Both the position numbers and the translations under genes were made by a program. From assembly GCA_902551185.1 (NCBI GenBank), contig CACDCN010000005.1, positions 1 to 55,973 of the forward strand: DNA of 55,973 nucleotides, written 5' to 3'. Below are positions 51,878 to 55,973 of this stretch, one piece after another; position 1 is the first letter of the stretch; each line of letters starts with the position of its first letter. Source of the DNA: an uncultured SAR86 cluster bacterium (GTDB lineage: Bacteria > Pseudomonadota > Gammaproteobacteria > Magnimaribacterales > D2472). The notes below the pieces were generated by a model, which saw only the letters and a list, made by a program, of their open reading frames with translations, did no database searches and had not been told where the DNA came from.

Positions 51878-52774
51878 TTAATTTTTATTTAAAAATTTAT
51901 TTAAAACTAAATAGTTATCTTCTTTATCAACTTCACTAAAAACCTCGTGTCGAGCACCTTCAATTAATTTGATAGATATATTTTTAAAAATATTTTTTAA
52001 AAAGATATAAAGTCTTTCCACACCTTTTCCATTCCCTCCAACTGGATCATTTGATCCAGAAATTATTAAAATTGGTATAGATTTATCTGCATGGATATAA
52101 TTTTTTTTATCGAAAACTGATTCCATTCCATTTGCTAAATCATTCCACAGACCATTTGTCACCATGAAACCGCAAAGCGGGTCATCAATATAATTATCAA
52201 CATTTGTATTATCAGATGATATCCAGTCTTTATTAGTTCTGTTTGGTTTAAAAAATTTATTATATGAGCCAAGAGTAATGTTATCTAAAAATTTACTGAT
52301 TCCTTTTTTTCCAAAAAATATTATTTGCATCCTTATTAATAAACTTTGAAGAGTTAATAAAGAAGAAGGGATTTTAGAGGATCCTGACAAAATTAAACCA
52401 TTTATACTCATTTTATTCTGCATTGCACCAAGAGCAATCCATGACCCCATACTATGTGCTAGTAGATATTGTTTTAGATTTGGGTACTTTTTTTTAGTCT
52501 CTTTAATGATTAAAAGTAAATCATCTATCACAAGAGCCCAGCCATTTTCTTCAGCAAAAAAGCCCTTTTGATTGTCTTTAATTCTTTTTCCATGGCCTCT
52601 ATGATCTATAGCAACTACATGAAAACCATCATTATTTAATTTTTTAATTAGCCATTTATATCTGCCAATATGCTCAGCCATACCATGACTTATATGGATA
52701 ACGCCTTTTACATCATATGTGTTTGATAAATACTCATATATATAATCATTTTTGATAGAGGTATTTAAATTCAT
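51878..52774 (-). CDS. Monoacylglycerol lipase / lysophospholipase-like hydrolase
   Basis: This 298-residue serine hydrolase has 'GVIHISHGMAEHIGRYKWLI' (the MGL/PldB opening), 'AIDHRGHGKR', the nucleophile elbow 'LLAHSMGSWIALGAM' with Ser, acid Asp in 'ISGSNDPVGGNGKGVE' and base His in 'IEGARHEVFSEVDKE'. It likely releases fatty acids from monoacylglycerols or lysophospholipids. No signal peptide. It diverges from the KASIII-like gene across a 38-bp gap; both point to acyl metabolism. Confidence 0.92.
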   Translation of the reverse strand: MNLNTSIKNDYIYEYLSNTYDVKGVIHISHGMAEHIGRYKWLIKKLNNDGFHVVAIDHRGHGKRIKDNQKGFFAEENGWALVIDDLLLIIKETKKKYPNLKQYLLAHSMGSWIALGAMQNKMSINGLILSGSSKIPSSLLTLQSLLIRMQIIFFGKKGISKFLDNITLGSYNKFFKPNRTNKDWISSDNTNVDNYIDDPLCGFMVTNGLWNDLANGMESVFDKKNYIHADKSIPILIISGSNDPVGGNGKGVERLYIFLKNIFKNISIKLIEGARHEVFSEVDKEDNYLVLNKFLNKN

Positions 52775-52812
52775 AATTTATAATAAACTCATACTTGGAT
52801 TAATGAAATATT

Positions 52813-53928
52813 ATGGATGAAATTCATATAGCAGGATCTGGGATTTGGTTTCCAGATGATCTAATTACTAATGATGAGATCGTTGCATCATTTAATTCTT
52901 ATGTAGATTCATACAACAATTTAAATAAAGATAAAATATCTGCCGGAGAACTGGAATCTCTTGAGCATTCTTCATCTGAGTTTATTGAAAAAGCCTCTGG
53001 TATTAAAACAAGGCATGTAATTGATAAAAAAAATATTCTAGATATTAATAGAATGATGCCATCTCTTAAGAATGAAGATGAATCTAGAATGTCTATACAG
53101 GCAGATGCTGGGATTAGAGCAGCCAAAATAGCAATGAAAGAAGCAAATGTATCTCCAGAAGATATAGATGGAGTTATTTTAGGTACATCACATGCTGCAA
53201 GATATTATCCAGCTGTTGCTATCGAAATACAGAATGAATTGGGTATAGATGGATATGCATATGACATGCTTGTAGGATGCTCATCAACAACTTTTGCTAT
53301 TAATAATGCATATAGTGATATTGCTTCAGGTTTAGCTGATACAGTTCTTGTTATAAATCCAGAAATATCCACACCAGCAGTAAACTTTACCAAAAGAGAT
53401 ATTCATTTTATATTTGGTGATGGATGTGTTGCTACTGTTGTAAAGAGAGATAGTAAGTCTGAAAAAAGTTTTAAAATTATTGATAGAAAATTAATAACGA
53501 AATTTTCTAATAATATTAGAAGTGATTGGAGTTATTTATCAAGAACTGCAATAGACCATAAAACAGAAGAAGAATTACTTTTCTATCAAAATGGTAATAG
53601 TGTTTTTAAGGAAGTTTGTCCCTTAGTTGCTGAATTTATTACTACACAATTAGATAAAAATAATATTAAACCTGATGAAATAACAAAATTCTGGTTACAC
53701 CAGGCAAATGCCAGAATGATCAATCTTATAGTTTCAAGAATAATAGGTAGTAATGAATTTGATACTAACTTAGCCCCCTTACCTATTCAAAAATTTGGTA
53801 ATTTAGCAAGCGCGGGTTCAATGTTTGCATTTAATCTAAATAATGACCTTGAAAGAGGTCAAAAGGGAATAATTTGTTCTTTTGGTGCAGGATATTCTGT
53901 ATGTTCATTATTAGTTGAAAGGGTATAA
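52813..53928 (+). CDS. 3-oxoacyl-ACP synthase III-like enzyme (beta-ketodecanoyl-ACP synthase type)
   Basis: This 371-residue thiolase-fold enzyme has the KASIII triad: Cys near 156 in 'DMLVGCSSTTFA', His near 296 in 'FWLHQANARMI' and Asn near 330 in 'KFGNLASAGS'. The N-terminus 'IAGSGIWFPDDLITNDEIV' and the overall length, longer than FabH (~320), fit the Pseudomonas PA3286 group. That group condenses medium-chain acyl-CoA with malonyl-ACP and so links beta-oxidation products to fatty-acid synthesis. The chain-length call is by resemblance only. It is followed after 4 nt by a small membrane protein gene and tspO. Confidence 0.9.
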   Translation: MDEIHIAGSGIWFPDDLITNDEIVASFNSYVDSYNNLNKDKISAGELESLEHSSSEFIEKASGIKTRHVIDKKNILDINRMMPSLKNEDESRMSIQADAGIRAAKIAMKEANVSPEDIDGVILGTSHAARYYPAVAIEIQNELGIDGYAYDMLVGCSSTTFAINNAYSDIASGLADTVLVINPEISTPAVNFTKRDIHFIFGDGCVATVVKRDSKSEKSFKIIDRKLITKFSNNIRSDWSYLSRTAIDHKTEEELLFYQNGNSVFKEVCPLVAEFITTQLDKNNIKPDEITKFWLHQANARMINLIVSRIIGSNEFDTNLAPLPIQKFGNLASAGSMFAFNLNNDLERGQKGIICSFGAGYSVCSLLVERV

Positions 53929-53932
53929 AATT

Positions 53933-54076
53933 ATGGGTGAATATGACGCAGTATGGGTTTTTATAATTTCATTAATTTTTGTTAGCTTTTATATATACAT
54001 TGAAGCGAGGCCTAAAGGTTCAAATCTTTTTGGCAATATCTCAGAGACAATCAGTAGATTCTTTAGAAAAAGATAA
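53933..54076 (+). CDS. 47-aa single-helix membrane protein
   Basis: An ATG at 53933 opens a 47-residue frame with one membrane helix ('VWVFIISLIFVSFYIYIEA') and a basic amphipathic tail ('ETISRFFRKR'). It starts 4 nt after the KASIII-like stop, and its TAA shares one base with the tspO ATG (TAATG). This tight coupling supports it as a real gene. No family recognised. It could be an accessory subunit or a small stabilising partner of TspO (speculative). Confidence 0.65.
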   Translation: MGEYDAVWVFIISLIFVSFYIYIEARPKGSNLFGNISETISRFFRKR

Positions 54077-54522
54077 TGCTTAGGGTTGATCCAAAAATCA
54101 ATGCTATTATTTTAGTTCTTATAACACTTATTGTAGGTAGTCTTGCATCATCAAATACAGGAACTGATTCATGGTATCAAGGTCTTGTTAAATCTGATTT
54201 AAACCCTCCTGGGTATGTATTTGGAATTGTTTGGCCAATATTATATTTATTAATGGGGATAACAATTTGGAGAACATACAATACAATTAAGAATCTCTTT
54301 TATGCCCAATTATTTTTTAATGCGATATGGTCATGGTTATTTTTTTCTTTTCACTTGCCGCTAATATCACTATTTGATATATGGTTATTGATATTTATTA
54401 ATATAAAAATATTATTAATTCTGTTAAAACAAGATAAATTTGCTGCATTTTTATATGCACCATATATTGTGTGGTTGTTTTTTGCTTCTTATTTAAACTT
54501 ATTTATTGTAATAAATAATTAA
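54076..54522 (+). CDS. tspO: TspO/MBR family protein
   Basis: This 148-residue five-helix protein has the TspO hallmarks: 'KSDLNPPGYVFGIVWPILYL' (PP-x-x-VF-x-x-VW-x-x-LY), 'AQLFFNAIWSWLFFSFHLPL' and 'FAAFLYAPYIVWLFFASYLN', the last with the conserved A-x-x-x-x-PY-x-x-W motif. Bacterial TspO binds porphyrins and affects tetrapyrrole turnover and stress or light response. Some SAR86-type bacteria use retinal proteins, but none is seen here. It overlaps the upstream 47-aa gene by one base and the convergent NupC gene by 4 bp. Confidence 0.93.
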   Translation: MLRVDPKINAIILVLITLIVGSLASSNTGTDSWYQGLVKSDLNPPGYVFGIVWPILYLLMGITIWRTYNTIKNLFYAQLFFNAIWSWLFFSFHLPLISLFDIWLLIFINIKILLILLKQDKFAAFLYAPYIVWLFFASYLNLFIVINN

Positions 54523-55769
54523 ATAAACAAGCCTACTATCAATCCTGTCATACATGAAGCCAATGTTGCTCCAACTAAGGCCTTAAATGAAACATTAATT
54601 AAATCATCCTTTCTCTCTGGTGCCATCGCTGTTATACCAGAAATTAATATTCCAACTGAAGAAAAGTTTGCAAAGCCGCATAGGCTATAAAACGTTATTA
54701 GTTTAGATTTATCAGACAACTCACCATTCTCTAGTGAAGCCAATCCAGGATAGGCAACAAATTCATTTAGTGTTGTCTTAATGCCTAATAATTCTCCTGC
54801 GATGACAGCTTCGTTCCATGGTATGCCCATAAGCCATGCTATAGGAGCAAAAATATATCCTAAAATAATTTCTATGGATAGATCAAATCCAAATTGATAT
54901 GAAATTAAACCTAAAATTGAGTTAACAATATATACCAATGCTATTACTGCTATTAGTATTGTACCTACACTAACTGCAATACTAGCACCATCAGAAGAGC
55001 CTCTTGTCACCGCATCCATAGTGCTTTTATAAACTTTAGGAATCTTATTTTCATTAAAATCTGTTATTGAATTTGATGGAATCATAATATTTGCATACAT
55101 TATTGCTGCTGGTACAGACAAAACAGATGCTGTTATAAAGTGTTGTATTAAATTTTCATCTGCAAAAGCGGTATCTAGAATGCTTATTAATGCAACCATA
55201 ACTGATCCAGCAACAGTTGCCATTCCTGCTGTCATTAGTATTAGTAATTCTTTATTAGACAAATTACTAACATAAGGTCTAATTAATAATGGAGCTTCAA
55301 CCTGACCAACAAAAACGTTTGCAGCTGCTCCCAAACCTACAGGTCCTCCAATGTTAAATAGCTTTTGACATGCTTGAGAAATTAGATTAACAATAAAAGG
55401 AAGTATGCCCCAATACCACAAGATAGCTGAAACACATGCCATAACAATTATGTAAGGCAAGACTCCAAAAGCAAAAGTTTCTAATAAAGACCTATATGGT
55501 GTATCTAAGTCAGTTGGAGGATAGCCAAATACAAAACTAGCGCCTTCCATAGTTGCTTCTTGTAAAATAATTACTCCATTACCTAGTAATTCAAAAGCGG
55601 TAATAACGATTGGAATTTTTAAAAGTATTGCTGCTAAAACAATCTGAGCAAGGATCCCATAAACAATGTATTTGAAATTTATAATTTTAAAGTTTTCAGA
55701 AAATGGTATTGCAATAATAATAAGTCCTATAAAACCTATTATTATTTGAGTTATTGAAAGTATATCCAT
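54519..55769 (-). CDS. Concentrative nucleoside transporter (NupC/CNT family)
   Basis: This 416-residue protein has multiple helices. The CNT core is 'NIGGPVGLGAAANVFVGQVE' with the nucleoside-binding Gly/Gln/Glu residues, 'APLLIRPYVSNLSNKELLIL', 'MTAGMATVAGSVM' and 'GYIFAPIAWLMGIPWNEAV', ending with 'GFANFSSVGILISGI'. It imports nucleosides with Na+ or H+. It starts 3 nt after the stop of an upstream 2OG-Fe(II) oxygenase on the same strand, so the two are probably co-transcribed and may share a nucleoside or nucleobase substrate (inference). Confidence 0.94.
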   Translation of the reverse strand: MDILSITQIIIGFIGLIIIAIPFSENFKIINFKYIVYGILAQIVLAAILLKIPIVITAFELLGNGVIILQEATMEGASFVFGYPPTDLDTPYRSLLETFAFGVLPYIIVMACVSAILWYWGILPFIVNLISQACQKLFNIGGPVGLGAAANVFVGQVEAPLLIRPYVSNLSNKELLILMTAGMATVAGSVMVALISILDTAFADENLIQHFITASVLSVPAAIMYANIMIPSNSITDFNENKIPKVYKSTMDAVTRGSSDGASIAVSVGTILIAVIALVYIVNSILGLISYQFGFDLSIEIILGYIFAPIAWLMGIPWNEAVIAGELLGIKTTLNEFVAYPGLASLENGELSDKSKLITFYSLCGFANFSSVGILISGITAMAPERKDDLINVSFKALVGATLASCMTGLIVGLFI

Positions 55770-55772
55770 ATG

Positions 55773-55973
55773 TTAATAAAGCTTGATTTCTTTTAATCTC
55801 TGGTCTAAAAAATCATCTGCCAAAACTCCTTTATCATCTTCTCTATAAACTGATTTCAATATTATTGATGGAGCGGGATGAAGAAAAAAAGGAATGCTGT
55901 ATCTTGGCTTTGATTCTGTTTGTTTATCTTGGATAACTCTATGAGTTGTGCTTTTGAGTTTTTTATCAGTCAC
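55773..55973 (-). CDS. 2OG-Fe(II) oxygenase (isopenicillin N synthase-like), C-terminal part
   Basis: The frame enters from beyond the window and stops at 55773, giving 66 residues. The segment 'STTHRVIQDKQTESKPRYSI' carries the C-terminal iron-binding His (H-R-V) and the 2-oxoglutarate-binding R-x-S motif (R-Y-S), followed by 'PFFLHPAP', all typical of the isopenicillin N synthase-like dioxygenases. The GTG at the edge is probably an internal Val rather than a start. Adjacent to a nucleoside transporter, it could oxidise a nucleobase or nucleoside. Confidence 0.82.
   Translation of the reverse strand: MTDKKLKSTTHRVIQDKQTESKPRYSIPFFLHPAPSIILKSVYREDDKGVLADDFLDQRLKEIKLY

Noticed and set aside
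1-55973. CRISPR arrays, insertion sequences, attachment sites or a replication origin
   Set aside because: No regularly spaced repeats, transposase or integrase motifs, or DnaA-box clusters were noticed on reading through; the only tRNA has no flanking direct repeat or integrase.

Overview
The window is very AT-rich, densely packed DNA with short or negative gaps between genes. Its content fits a streamlined marine gammaproteobacterium, most likely SAR86-like: a Pseudomonas-type lol/exb/msbA/lpxK/kdsB/murB block, two TonB-dependent receptors each followed by a TPR-sulfotransferase, two BCCT transporters, and many alpha/beta hydrolases and GST-fold proteins. The taxonomic call is inference; there is no rRNA in the window. 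No CRISPR array, insertion sequence, integrase or prophage block was seen. No gene-free stretch exceeds 300 bp; the longest is about 256 bp, at 37923-38178.

Layout. 1-4551 (+): a tightly coupled run of a membrane protein (cut by the edge), a DsbA/HCCA-isomerase-fold protein, a haloalkane-dehalogenase-type hydrolase and three GST-fold proteins, probably for uptake or detoxification of small electrophilic or halogenated organics. 4537-5490 (-): a CREST/ceramidase-like membrane hydrolase. 5552-8939: electron transfer flavoprotein genes etfB-etfA (-) diverging from ETF-ubiquinone oxidoreductase (+), followed by a DUF885 lipoprotein peptidase. 10647-24786 (-): fifteen co-directional genes, trpS - MFS - hemH - SDR - aldehyde dehydrogenase - lolC/E - lolD - exbB - exbD - msbA::lpxK (one fused ORF) - kdsB - murB - lysE-type exporter - DUF1285 - DUF2256. 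This links envelope biogenesis (lipoprotein sorting, lipid A phosphorylation and flipping, KDO activation, peptidoglycan precursor) with heme and lipid metabolism. 24820-33444: DUF349 protein, GPH sugar transporter, two hydrolases, an HD-domain protein, a thioesterase, tRNA-Ser(UGA), an MBL-fold protein, a class V aminotransferase, a small secreted protein and a MAPEG protein.

33468-45411 holds two paralogous modules on the minus strand: TonB-dependent receptor, then a rho-independent hairpin, then a TPR-sulfotransferase. In both, the hairpin sits only 9-24 nt before the sulfotransferase start, which suggests that read-through sets the receptor:sulfotransferase ratio. Between and beside them lie a BCCT transporter, a 49-aa membrane protein, a nitroreductase, an S51 peptidase and an M28-like lipoprotein. 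47292-55973: carboxylesterase, PD-(D/E)XK nuclease, second BCCT transporter, two more alpha/beta hydrolases, a KASIII-like enzyme, a 47-aa membrane protein, TspO, a NupC-type nucleoside transporter and the C-terminus of a 2OG-Fe(II) oxygenase.

The observations I rate highest are the single-ORF MsbA-LpxK fusion, the duplicated receptor/hairpin/sulfotransferase architecture, and the dehalogenase-GST cluster. All functional calls come from motifs read by eye; no database search was run.
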